This document shows positions 52,038 through 60,862 of a DNA stretch of 64,000 nucleotides, one piece after another (within the stretch, counting starts at the first letter, position 1; every line of letters starts with the position of its first letter). The notes beneath the pieces were generated by a model that saw nothing but the letters and a program-made list of their open reading frames with translations, searched no databases and was not told where the DNA came from. The translations under genes and the position numbers were made by a program. The stretch spans positions 1,488,001-1,552,000 of the forward strand of contig CAVVKW010000004.1 of the NCBI GenBank assembly GCA_963749035.1, written 5' to 3'. The stretch comes from CAVVKW01 sp963749035. GTDB taxonomy: Bacteria > Verrucomicrobiota > Verrucomicrobiia > Chthoniobacterales > JAATET01.

Positions 52038-54011
52038 TCACCGAGTCGTTAACGGCACGTATTCCCCAATCTCTCCTTCCAGTGCCCGCGCCAGTAACCG
52101 CGCCTGCAACTCGAGCGCACGACGATAGCTGACCTTGTATCCAAAAACCGGGTGCGTGATCACGTGATTCATCCGACGCTCGTAAGCATTGAAAAATTTC
52201 CTCCGCCCGGCATCGCTCAGATTTACGGCCTCACCCGCCCGCACAAAATCCTCCGCCTCGATCATGTGATTATTGACGGCACTCAGCACCGCCGATTCGG
52301 CGATCAACGGACGAAATTCCTCCATCAGGTCCAACGCCAACGCCGGCCGCCCTGCGCGCGGCTGATGGTAAAATCCCAGCCACGGATCGAACCCGACCGC
52401 CAACAGTGCCACCGTGCAATCCTTCGCCAGCACGCTGTAGGCCAGCGACAACGTGGCATTGATCGGATCGGTCGGGGGCCGCCGATTGCGACCGCGGAAA
52501 TCAAAATTGAGCGGAGGCGCGGCGGGCGGACTCGAATCTTCCAACCCGGGAATTTCATCTTCGTCATCCGGTTTGAGCATCGACGAAAACTCCGAGAAAT
52601 ACACTCGCGCCGCCGCGCCTTCCACCCCGAGCAACTTCTCGATGGATTCCGTCCCCAGCGCGTCCGCCGCCGCCCGCTTCAATCGCCGCACCGCCCGCTC
52701 CGGTTGGACGAGCGCATTCCGCATCAGCATGATTCGAGAATTCAGAATTTTTCCTGAAACAAATTTCCTCGCCAGGCTCAGACAGACGCCCTCGTCGTCC
52801 GCCGCGCGGTATTGCGCCCGTCGCATCAGGATATTGCTCAGCGAATGCCCGCGCGTGATCCCATGAAACCATCCGCCCATCGAGAAATAGGTAAGCGGGA
52901 TCTCTTCCCGGCAAAGGCGCTGGATTGCTTGCGTCGAGAGCTGCACGTTTCCGAAAAGCGCGACGTGATGAACATCGCCAAGCCGAATTTTCTCCCGCGA
53001 CCGGCCGCCCTCGCGGATGTCCAGCACCCGATCACTGATCCCAACGTGCAGCCCCTGCGTGTTTAAATACAAAGCGCGCTCATCATCCCGCCCCGCGATC
53101 AACCGCCGCGGTTCCTTCGCCTTCGCGCCGGGCACCCCAGCCGAACCCGCCAGATAATTTGTCTCGTCCGGCAGGCAGACCGCCGCCAGCGAGCACCGCG
53201 GGCACTTCGGCGAATCCACCAACGCCTCGGGCCTCACCCGCGACCGCATCAGCTCCCGCGCCTTCCGCACCTCCGCCTCGATCCACTCCTCCAGATCCGA
53301 AGAGTAGTCCAATGCCACCCGCTGCTTCGTCGCCCGGTAATAAATAAATCCTCGCTCACACGTGTAACCATTCTCGCGCAACAACAACATCTGCAGACCA
53401 AGCTGCATCTGATCCGCCGGCCAGATTTCCCGCGACTCCTCCCCCTCGCGCGGCTTTCCCGCCTTGTAATCCACGGGGCACAAACCGCCCTCCGCACCCG
53501 ACTCCACGAGGTCCAGCTTCGCACTCACTCCGAGCCGCTTCGACCCAAGCTGCACGCTGCGCGAATGAATTTTCTCATCCCCGTCTCCCCCCGCATCCTC
53601 CGCCGTCGGCAAATCCCCCTTTCCCTTGTCGACCCGCGTGTGAATCGCCCGCCCCTTCTCCGTATCGGCATTGTGCAGAAAAATCCCATCCACGTGCTCG
53701 TAAAAGAAGAGCCGCGGACAATAGACAAACTCATTCAGCATTCGCGCGGGCAGCACCTCCAGTTCTCCGTCCGCAGCCGCGTTCTCATCGCGGCCCTCCG
53801 GCGACGGCAACTCCCGCGCCAGCGTCTCATGGATCAGCGCATCCAACTCCGGAGGCGGCCCCGGATCGGGTGCCACCCGCGAAGTTGGCTTTCGCCCGTG
53901 CGCAGATTTCGAACCGCGGCCGACCGGTGGACTCTTGGCGTCGCCGAAAAGCTCACCCTGGCCCACGCCGGGCGATTCATTTTCCGTCGAGGCTGGAAGT
54001 GATTCATCCAT
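52038..54011 (-). CDS. cas4-cas1: Cas4-Cas1 fusion
   Basis: A 657-residue adaptation protein typical of type I-G. Residues about 87-300 are Cas4: Cys98 in FVYCPRLFF, His124, Asp167, DYK (181-183) and the cluster cysteines CPRCSLAAVC (270, 273, 279). Residues about 312-657 are Cas1 integrase with metal ligands Glu464 (GVEGAAA), His549 (GFYHQP) and Asp561. Residues 1-86 are an extra low-complexity Ser/Pro/Glu extension with no later Met before the Cas4 core. Cas4 selects prespacer PAM ends, Cas1 integrates. The gene is open throughout. Confidence 0.95.
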   Translation of the reverse strand: MDESLPASTENESPGVGQGELFGDAKSPPVGRGSKSAHGRKPTSRVAPDPGPPPELDALIHETLARELPSPEGRDENAAADGELEVLPARMLNEFVYCPRLFFYEHVDGIFLHNADTEKGRAIHTRVDKGKGDLPTAEDAGGDGDEKIHSRSVQLGSKRLGVSAKLDLVESGAEGGLCPVDYKAGKPREGEESREIWPADQMQLGLQMLLLRENGYTCERGFIYYRATKQRVALDYSSDLEEWIEAEVRKARELMRSRVRPEALVDSPKCPRCSLAAVCLPDETNYLAGSAGVPGAKAKEPRRLIAGRDDERALYLNTQGLHVGISDRVLDIREGGRSREKIRLGDVHHVALFGNVQLSTQAIQRLCREEIPLTYFSMGGWFHGITRGHSLSNILMRRAQYRAADDEGVCLSLARKFVSGKILNSRIMLMRNALVQPERAVRRLKRAAADALGTESIEKLLGVEGAAARVYFSEFSSMLKPDDEDEIPGLEDSSPPAAPPLNFDFRGRNRRPPTDPINATLSLAYSVLAKDCTVALLAVGFDPWLGFYHQPRAGRPALALDLMEEFRPLIAESAVLSAVNNHMIEAEDFVRAGEAVNLSDAGRRKFFNAYERRMNHVITHPVFGYKVSYRRALELQARLLARALEGEIGEYVPLTTR

Positions 54012-54130
54012 GCGGGTAGACTGATTAGTCGACGGCTAACTGTCGCTGACTCCCGTGTCAATTATCTCCTGTGCCCCGTCACGCAACAATCCGTTAGATC
54101 GGCATTCTGCCGATGATTCAGTTTTGTCGA

Positions 54131-54397
54131 TTACGAGAGCGCATCCCGGTTCGCACCATTAGTCTCCGCGACGGTCCCATCCCCCCGAATTAGCTCCCCG
54201 GAATCAGGATCAAAGTAAGGCAACCCCTGACTCCGCCGCCACGCGACCATGCGGCGGCCACGGTCACACATTTGCTCTAGAGCCTCTAATTTGACCCGCA
54301 ACGGGAGCGCAGCCCAGACGCGCAACTGCGCCCGCTCAGAACCCTCGAACGTGCATTGCTCCCAACCCAGGCCGGACGGATCGTTCACTCTAGGCAT
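54131..54397 (-). CDS. Small partner protein of the nucleotidyltransferase
   Basis: An 88-residue protein (MPRVNDPSGLGWEQCTFEGS, helical middle ALPLRVKLEALEQMCDRGRR and the motif AWRRSQGLPYFDPDSGELI). The start at 54397 gives an 8-base overlap with the nucleotidyltransferase end; an ATG at 54469 is too far into that gene. I recognise the pairing of such a short RRMxxWRRxxGLPYFD protein with a MNT-type nucleotidyltransferase as recurrent, not the function. It could be an antitoxin or activator. Confidence 0.5.
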   Translation of the reverse strand: MPRVNDPSGLGWEQCTFEGSERAQLRVWAALPLRVKLEALEQMCDRGRRMVAWRRSQGLPYFDPDSGELIRGDGTVAETNGANRDALS

Positions 54398-54902
54398 CAC
54401 GACATGATTGTTCGTCGATTCGTCGGAGCATTTCAATGTCCGTTCGGTCACGATCTCGCCCAGCCACACGCTTCATCTCGATCAGCGCCGGAATCCCAAC
54501 AAAGCGGGCGGGCGGATCGTCCGGGCCGACACCGATCATGGCTCGACTGTATTCGAGTTCGAAATCAGACGGCTCATAGACGAAGACGTCCACGGGAGTT
54601 TCGCGATGAAAATCGCTCCAAAACTTCAGCACCAGCATTCCCTCGTCACGGCACCAGCTCTCACGCATCTCCGGATCGGCGAATTGATCAGCCGTGACCG
54701 GCACCGCCGGGAAATAGCCAATCCCGGCCAGCGCCGAAAACGTCGCGCGAACGTCGGTCAATTCGAGACGGACGACCAAATCGACATCGTTCGTAACCCG
54801 CAGATACCCGTGTGCATTCACTGCCAACCCACCAACGACCAAATACCGCACCTCAGCGCAATTCAACACCTCTACAATGGCTTCAAAGCTGGCGAGTTTC
54901 AT
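54390..54902 (-). CDS. Nucleotidyltransferase-fold protein within the cas locus
   Basis: A 170-residue protein with the MNT/AbiEii-like fold: VVGGLAVNAHGYLRVTNDVD is GG(x)AV...DxDLVV, giving the metal Asp pair, and VDVFVYE a third strand. Such proteins are often toxin or antitoxin components or small-molecule nucleotidyltransferases. It lies between csb2 (83 bases upstream) and cas4-cas1 on the same strand, where no core type I-G gene is expected. Confidence 0.72.
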   Translation of the reverse strand: MKLASFEAIVEVLNCAEVRYLVVGGLAVNAHGYLRVTNDVDLVVRLELTDVRATFSALAGIGYFPAVPVTADQFADPEMRESWCRDEGMLVLKFWSDFHRETPVDVFVYEPSDFELEYSRAMIGVGPDDPPARFVGIPALIEMKRVAGRDRDRTDIEMLRRIDEQSCRDA

Positions 54903-54985
54903 ACGGCATCATGAACGTAATCTTGGATTCACAATTTCTGATATCAAGCCGCGGAAGGCGAACACCAACGCGAAATCGCGATTGC

Positions 54986-56523
54986 TCACAGAGTCGGAAA
55001 AAACGCCCCAAGGCCGAAGTGCGCGCCGTAACCGACGCCAAACGGCAGAGCAGTCGGCTCGGAAAGTTCAACCCGTAGTGCCACGCCGCGCCCACCCGAC
55101 CGGACACCCACACCTGTGCGCCGCCGACGTTGGAAATCGAGACACGAAATGTCGCGAAGTCCCACCCGAACCCGCGGCCCGAGCTGACTAACGCCCAAAA
55201 TCGGCAAATCGACATCGAACAGAGCGAGCAACCGCCAGCAATCGTGCTCCGGCGACCCGATTTGCAGGTCATTTAGTGGGTCGATTTTTGGCACGCCAGA
55301 CCGGCTCGACTTCGCGTGACGAACGGCCACGAAAGGCGTGAGCGATTCCCAGACGCGAGCCTCCCGGAAGTAGGGTGAAGCTGTGGCGAAGTCACTCGGT
55401 TGCCCAGTCGCAAGGAGGATGATCTCGATGTCGAATCCCTCCGCGCCCCAGACTTTGGCCAGACGGCTCATTGCTCGCCGGGCGGCGGCGTCAAAACCGC
55501 CGGGCGCGTGAAGCGTGAGATGAGTCACGTAGCCGTGCTCATCGCATTCCGGCAAAAAATAAGTGTGTGCATTGCCACTCAGCGGCTTCCTCATTTCGTC
55601 GAGACCAGTGAGCGCCGGGCTGTTCTCGCCGTCGCGAAGCCGGCTGCACAACGCTTGGTGAAAACGCTCGCCGAGACTCAGGGCCTGCGTGATGGAGGGC
55701 CGGACTTTGCTCGTGATCGCAAAGCGCGCGACGTTGATGATTCCGCTCCAACGAAATGTGAATACGTGGTCGCTGGCGCAATCTGGAGGTAGTCGCGGGG
55801 ACGAAGGTATTCCACCCAGCGCGCGCCGGGAGGCAGGTTCCAGCCTTCATTCTTCCAGTCGGAGTTATCAAGTTGAAGGGCGTCAAAGACGGTATTTGGA
55901 AAAGGATTAGTTTGTTTTTTGCTACGCGCTTTCTTTGCGATAGGAAGGTCCGCCTTCCGTTGCTCCAGCCACTCGGCGAAAGCAGCTGCGGACTGCGGGG
56001 CAAGCAATCGGATTGCTTCCGCGTCGCGGAGTTCGCTCTCGTCCACGGGAACCGTCCATGTGCCGCCAGCGGGAAGGTGTTCCGCCAAAGAGGCTTCGAC
56101 GAGGCTCTCGGCGCGTCCGAGGTAGCTGAGACTCACCAGCAGCGAGGCAAGCAGTCTTTCTTCGACGTCATCGAGGTCGACGTCCCACCGGACCCACAGG
56201 CTTTCGCCGGACGAGACGTGGATGAACGTGTCGAAGACTTTCGTCTTCGTTTCCTTGGGACCGGCGATGACCGGCATGTAGTGGCGGGTGTGCGCGGTGC
56301 TTGCGCGCGGGAGGCGGTAGGCCGGCGGGCGGGCGGTCAGTTTGTCAATGAGGGTGACCAGTGCCTTGGCGTCCTGTCGATGCTTCCAGTGCCAGGCGGC
56401 GAGCAGCGCGCGACAGAGCCGCCACGGACTCGGCGGCCACTCGGGGATGCCTTCGTTGACGTGACTGCCCCACGCTGTCGCGTGCCAGCGCCCGGCGGGG
56501 AAGTCGAATTTGATGGCAATCAT
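54986..56523 (-). pseudogene. csb2: csb2 (Cas5-Cas6 fusion of type I-G), frameshifted
   Basis: Type I-G GSU0054-like subunit (Cas5 with Cas6 function), normally one frame of about 500 residues. The 5' part (56523 to 55678) starts MIAIKFDFPAGRW and runs through ARWVEYLRPRDYLQIAP. The 3' part is in another frame: INVARFAITSKVRPSITQAL, AHTYFLPECDEHGYVTHLTL, APGGFDAAA, ending GYGAHFGLGAFFP. The switch lies between about 55735 and 55790, best at TATT (55761-55764), consistent with one missing base. Both parts match the family in order. Start overlaps csb1 by 4 bases. Sequencing error or true mutation. Confidence 0.85.
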
Positions 56524-57491
56524 TCGAAGGCAACGGTCGTCGTCGCGGGCTGAGCGAACTGGCTGGAGCACGCCTTGATCAGCGCCGGAAGCGCTTCGGA
56601 CAGCTCTTTTAATTCTGGCAATTCGAATCCGTCGGTCGGTTTGAGAATTTCGATTTTCTCAAGATCGAGATCGCACGCCGTGCGCGGACGGAACGGGGCA
56701 TCGAGCAGGGCGCGAATTTTGAAAAGCGCGACAGCGTAGAGCAACTGCTCAACGTCTTCGCCGAGGCCATAACCCCGGATCTGCGCGAGATCGACGTTGA
56801 AGTAGGCCGTGATATTGCCCGTGAATTCGTCGCGGTGGAACGGAACATTCCCCCTCCGATCATCATCTTTCTCGGTACTAACATCCTTATCGACCTTTGG
56901 AAGCGTGAGCTTTTTCGACGGATCAATGTGATCGTTCTTGACCCCACCTGACGCAGCAACCCGAACATCATCAGCCTCAATGAACGAAGTAACAACCCGT
57001 GGAATCCTCAATCGACCGGCAATCGACTCGAGAAACACGCCATGAATCAGGCAATTGATGTCGTATTTCAAAAGCGTCGCGACGAAACGAGACTGATTGA
57101 TCGGTCGGGACTGATTGTAGCCAATTTCTTTCGTCAGCGTTTTGTGAAATGCGCCACAATCACTTCGTTTGATGTAGACGCTATTCAATCGGTGCGCTTC
57201 GAGCACGGAGTTGGTGATCTGCTGATTGTCCGCATCGACGACGGTCACAAGCGGAAGCCCTCGCAGCGGCGCGACCCAATCGTTGGCGACCGCGTCCCAA
57301 GCGACGGCTTCAAGCCGATTTGCCATGCTTTGCGCGGATTCCACGAGGAGCATGTTGCGCCCGTCGGCGGTCTTGTAGGTGGCGGCACCGAGATCGGGGA
57401 AACCGGTGGGCTGAAAACGCGTTCCCAGAACGGGTTTGAGTTTGGCGGTGAGGAGTAGTCGGGGTGCGGAGGCGAGGGTGGCGAGGTCCAT
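56520..57491 (-). CDS. csb1: Csb1 (Cas7 of type I-G)
   Basis: The backbone subunit of the type I-G effector (GSU0053-like), 323 residues. It starts MDLATLASAPRLLLTAKLKP and has ESAQSMANRLEAVAWDA, NSVLEAHRLNSVYI and NVPFHRDEFTGNITAYFNVD, the usual landmarks. The upstream in-frame extension to 57620 lies inside csx17 and is rejected. It is open along its length, starts 21 bases after csx17 and overlaps csb2 by 4 bases. Confidence 0.92.
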   Translation of the reverse strand: MDLATLASAPRLLLTAKLKPVLGTRFQPTGFPDLGAATYKTADGRNMLLVESAQSMANRLEAVAWDAVANDWVAPLRGLPLVTVVDADNQQITNSVLEAHRLNSVYIKRSDCGAFHKTLTKEIGYNQSRPINQSRFVATLLKYDINCLIHGVFLESIAGRLRIPRVVTSFIEADDVRVAASGGVKNDHIDPSKKLTLPKVDKDVSTEKDDDRRGNVPFHRDEFTGNITAYFNVDLAQIRGYGLGEDVEQLLYAVALFKIRALLDAPFRPRTACDLDLEKIEILKPTDGFELPELKELSEALPALIKACSSQFAQPATTTVAFE

Positions 57492-57511
57492 GGGCTGGGT
57501 CGGTGCGGTTT

Positions 57512-59713
57512 TTATGGGTTGGTGTGGGTGGATGATGAATCGAAAAATCGCGGCGCGACGGCGGAGCAGATTTTCGCGAGTTGCTGATCCCAGAGCGGAA
57601 AAATCAACGCCGCGGCGCAACGGCGGGCCGCCTCGTCGGCGAGGGGAATTTCCAAGTGCGTAATCGGAATACTGGAGCCGTGGAGGCGGCGGAGCGCCTG
57701 ACGCGAGGCGCGCGCGCCGTCGCCGCTGGCGGCGAGGTTGAAAATGATCGGCTCGATGGGGATGCGCTTTTCGTCCGGCAGACTCGCGGCGAAGCAGAGT
57801 TTGAGTTGCGCGTAGAATGCGGGCGGAAGTTCCGGATCGTGTGCGTCCGCCGGACGGCGGGGCAGGTTACCCGCGCGGTCGTCGCCGGAGAAATCCACGA
57901 GGCTCAAACCCCACAGCAGGTCGGCAAACCGCGCCTCGTCGATCCGACCATCGATGAACGCCGCAATGTCGGACGGCCAGGCGCTGATGCCGGAAAATTC
58001 CGGCCACGACCGCTCGCCGCCCGCCTTGGCGAGCACCAGTCGACGTTTCATCATCGCGCACAGACTGCCGACGAGGGAGCCGTCGCTCCAGACGACGTCG
58101 TTGCGCGCGGCGTCGTCCCATTTGGCCCAGGCCTTCTTGCCGGGGATGATCTGGATCGGTTCGAGATGGCGTCGGATCGGAAAATACTCGCGCTTGAACC
58201 GGGCGTTCACCGAGGCCAGCGCCGCGGCGAGGCGGAACTCCGGGCTGTCGTCGTCGGTCTGCGCGATCCAACCCCGCGGGAGCGGCGGGAGCGGATTCAC
58301 GTAGGAATCTTCGAGCCACCGCTTGCTGGCACCGGCGAGTGCGCGCTCGCAGGCACCGAGGGCGACGAGCACCTCCTGCGCGGTGGCGGGGTTTGCGGCC
58401 TGCGCTCCCGCCGCCCGGGCGAGGATGGCTTCCTCGAGCCGACGGGCCGCCCGCTGGATCGAACCCGGTGCGGTGTCGACCTTCGCGGCGCGCTGAAACC
58501 GCTGCAACCAATCGTCGCACGCCCCGAGCAAGTCGGAGGTCACGGCATCGCGGTGGACGCGCATCCGCTGGAGCGGCGTGGCGAAGTAGGCTATTCCATT
58601 CCCTTTGGAAACCCGAAGCGCTGAAACTCGTAGATCCTCGGTCCACGCCGAGCGACGACGATCGCCTGCGCGAAATCGACTCCGTTGCTGGCGCGCGACG
58701 CCAACCCACGCGCGTCCTTCACTAAACAACGAATCGATTTCATGGAGTCGCTCGTAGCTCGACCACAGCGGCATCCACATTTCGCATCTTGCTTCACCCT
58801 CGTCCGCCCGAGCTGCGAACTCGCCAGAAGCCTGACCCGGAGCGTGCACGCAAAAGGGTAAATCAACGTCCCGGAGCCGCGCTTTCGCAACCGCTTGTGC
58901 CGTCGCCGCGGCGAAGAGAATCGCTCCCTCGAGCGCGAGAATGAAATCCCAAGGATTGATATGCGCCTTCGCGAGTCAAAACCAGTCGTCGCGTTGGCTC
59001 CTCCGCCGGCTGCGGGAGCTGAATTGTCCAATGGGCTTTTTCAGCAGTCCGTCAGATCGGACTGTCGAAAAGTGAGTTGTCGAGCAGATCGGAGCAACAT
59101 CGTTGGGCAACCCGTCTTCGAATCGAAGACAGCTCCGCCAGACGCTGCATGAATTGTTTGAAAAATCCATGCTTCCGTCGTTGCCACCGGTCCCAAGGAG
59201 CGGGGGGAATCTTGCTCCATCGTCCGTGAAAACACGAACGCTGCATCGAGCCAATCGATCGACCGCATCGGGAAATGTATTCCTGCACGACAGACAGCAG
59301 CGCGTCCTTGTCGCCTCCTTCTCGGGCATCTCGTCGAGAGTTGCCGAGCGATACAGACGCTCACTCATGCTCGACAATCAGCGTTCCGGTAGACTTTCGA
59401 ACGCGTCGCCGATCGACGTGCTCCGATGGCGATGCAATGCCTCTGGCGTCGTCTTTGCGAGAGTCTCGAAGAATCCACTTCCTGCCGTTCCACGGAGACA
59501 CAAATCGGCGTCGGCGCATACCGCGTCAGGAAAAAATCCAGCAGTGCGGCGCGGTCCGAGGTATCGAGTCGAGGACGAACGTCGTTCCCGACGCCAAAGC
59601 CCGCGAACGTCGGCGTCGGGACGCTGCTGCGAAAGAATCCGCAAAATTCCCAGCGCCTTGAGGTAGCCGGAGAGCGGGGTGGCCGTGCAGCCTTGGAGAA
59701 CGATTTCGGGCAT
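57512..59713 (-). pseudogene. csx17: csx17 (Cas8 large subunit of type I-G), multiply frameshifted
   Basis: Large subunit of the type I-G effector. It begins MPEIVLQGCTATPLSGYLKA at 59713. From about 59590 to 58640 family-like segments alternate frames: GTTFVLDS, RAALLDFFLTRYAPTPI, FVSPWNG, GSGFFE, GDKDALLSVVQEYI, DWLDAAFVF, TDDGARFPPLLGTGGNDG, FMQRLAEL, SDLLDNSLFDSP, GLLKKPIGQFS, GGANATTGF, NPWDFILALEGAILFAA, NGVDFAQA, SLGVDRG, IYEFQRFGF, NGIAYFATPL. The starting frame has stops near 59378 and 58976. From about 58620 to 57512 one frame is open. Decay or local sequence error. Confidence 0.85.
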
Positions 59714-59719
59714 GGCGGA

Positions 59720-60862
59720 TTAGGCGGTTGGTTCCTCGGGGTGCCGCTGCTCCCACGCGGCGCGGTCGGTCTCGATGAGGTGCTGGAGTTCCTCGGGCTT
59801 GGGCAGCGCGACGAGATAGCGGGAAACGAAGAGGTCGTGATCGAGGCCCGCCGTGGCGTAGTCGACGCGCGTGTCTTTCTTATCAGTGCAAAGGATCAGC
59901 CCGACAGGTGGCTCGTCACCGGGCTGCATGACCTCGGATTTCCAGTGGTTCAGGTAGAAGTTCATCTGACCCGCATCGCCGTGCTGGAAGGGGCGGATTT
60001 TCAAATCGATCAGCAAATGGCAGCGCAGGAGGCGGTGGTAGAAGACGAGATCGAGGTAGTCGTGTTCGTCGCCAACGGTGACGCGTTTCTGCCGAGCCTC
60101 GAAACAAAAGCCCGTGCCGAGTTCGAGGAGAAAGGATTGGAGGTGGTCGAGGAGCGCCGATTCCAGATCGCGCTCGAGGTAGTGGGACTTCTCGGCGAGA
60201 CCGGCAAATTCGAGGACGTAGGGATCACGGATGAGATCGGCGATCCGCGCGGGTGATTCGATGGCCTGGCGGCGAGCGTTTTCGATGACGGCTTGTTTGT
60301 CGGTCGAAAGGCCGGTGCGCTCGTAGAGCATCGAGCCGATCTGCCGCTGAAGCTGGCGCTTGGACCAACCCCCTTTGAGGCATTCGTTTTCGTAGAACGC
60401 CCTTTTCCAGGAATCGTCGAGACGCGAAAGTTCGGCCAGATGGGTCCATGAGAGTTCGAGGACGCGGTCGATGGTTAACGGAGACGGCGATCGATCTTCA
60501 CAGGATTTCCGCACCACCGGTGCGGATTTATCGGGCGACGCGTTGCTCTCGATTAATTTCCGCACCACCGGTGAGGAAATGGTGTTCTGGAGTTGCGGAT
60601 AGTAAGTGTAGAACAAACGCATGCGTTCGAGCATGTCGGGACTGGTGCCGGTAACCGCTTGGGCTTTCAGATCCTTGGCAACTTGCTTCAGCAAACCAGT
60701 GCCATACGCCGCCCGATCCTCGCCGTTCTGCTCAAATTCGACCAGGTAGGCTCCAATGAGCCAATTTCTCAGAATAAGGTGGCGGTTCACCGCGCCTGCG
60801 GCTCCAGCCTGGGCTTGCGCGTGGGCGTCGGAGATCGAATGGATGAGGGCGTCGTAATTCAT
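59720..60862 (-). CDS. DUF1016/YhcG-family PDDEXK nuclease inside the cas operon
   Basis: A 380-residue YhcG-like protein. The N-terminal half is the DUF1016 DNA-binding-like domain (LRNWLIGAYLVEFEQNGEDR, YGTGLLKQVAKDL, ERMRLFYTYYPQLQ, WTHLAELSRLDD). The C-terminal half is the PDDEXK nuclease: FCFEARQKRVTVGDEHDYLD, VFYHRLLRCHLLIDLKI and GQMNFYLNHWKS with Asp-Asp and D-x-K residues. An 18-base DNA direct repeat gives PVVRK twice (17 residues apart) in the linker. It overlaps cas3 by 4 bases and ends 6 bases before csx17, so it is translationally coupled to cas3. Not a known core type I-G protein. Confidence 0.88.
   Translation of the reverse strand: MNYDALIHSISDAHAQAQAGAAGAVNRHLILRNWLIGAYLVEFEQNGEDRAAYGTGLLKQVAKDLKAQAVTGTSPDMLERMRLFYTYYPQLQNTISSPVVRKLIESNASPDKSAPVVRKSCEDRSPSPLTIDRVLELSWTHLAELSRLDDSWKRAFYENECLKGGWSKRQLQRQIGSMLYERTGLSTDKQAVIENARRQAIESPARIADLIRDPYVLEFAGLAEKSHYLERDLESALLDHLQSFLLELGTGFCFEARQKRVTVGDEHDYLDLVFYHRLLRCHLLIDLKIRPFQHGDAGQMNFYLNHWKSEVMQPGDEPPVGLILCTDKKDTRVDYATAGLDHDLFVSRYLVALPKPEELQHLIETDRAAWEQRHPEEPTA
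60505..60573. repeat. 18-base in-frame direct repeat within the yhcG-like gene
   Basis: Two identical copies of ATTTCCGCACCACCGGTG (60505-60522 and 60556-60573), 51 bases apart, hence in frame. The first lies in the near-palindrome TCCGCACC-ACC-GGTGCGGA. They encode the repeated PVVRK. Confidence 0.8.

Noticed and set aside
54986..56523. Programmed ribosomal frameshift in csb2
   Set aside because: No slippery heptamer followed by a stem is evident at the junction, and the family is normally unshifted.
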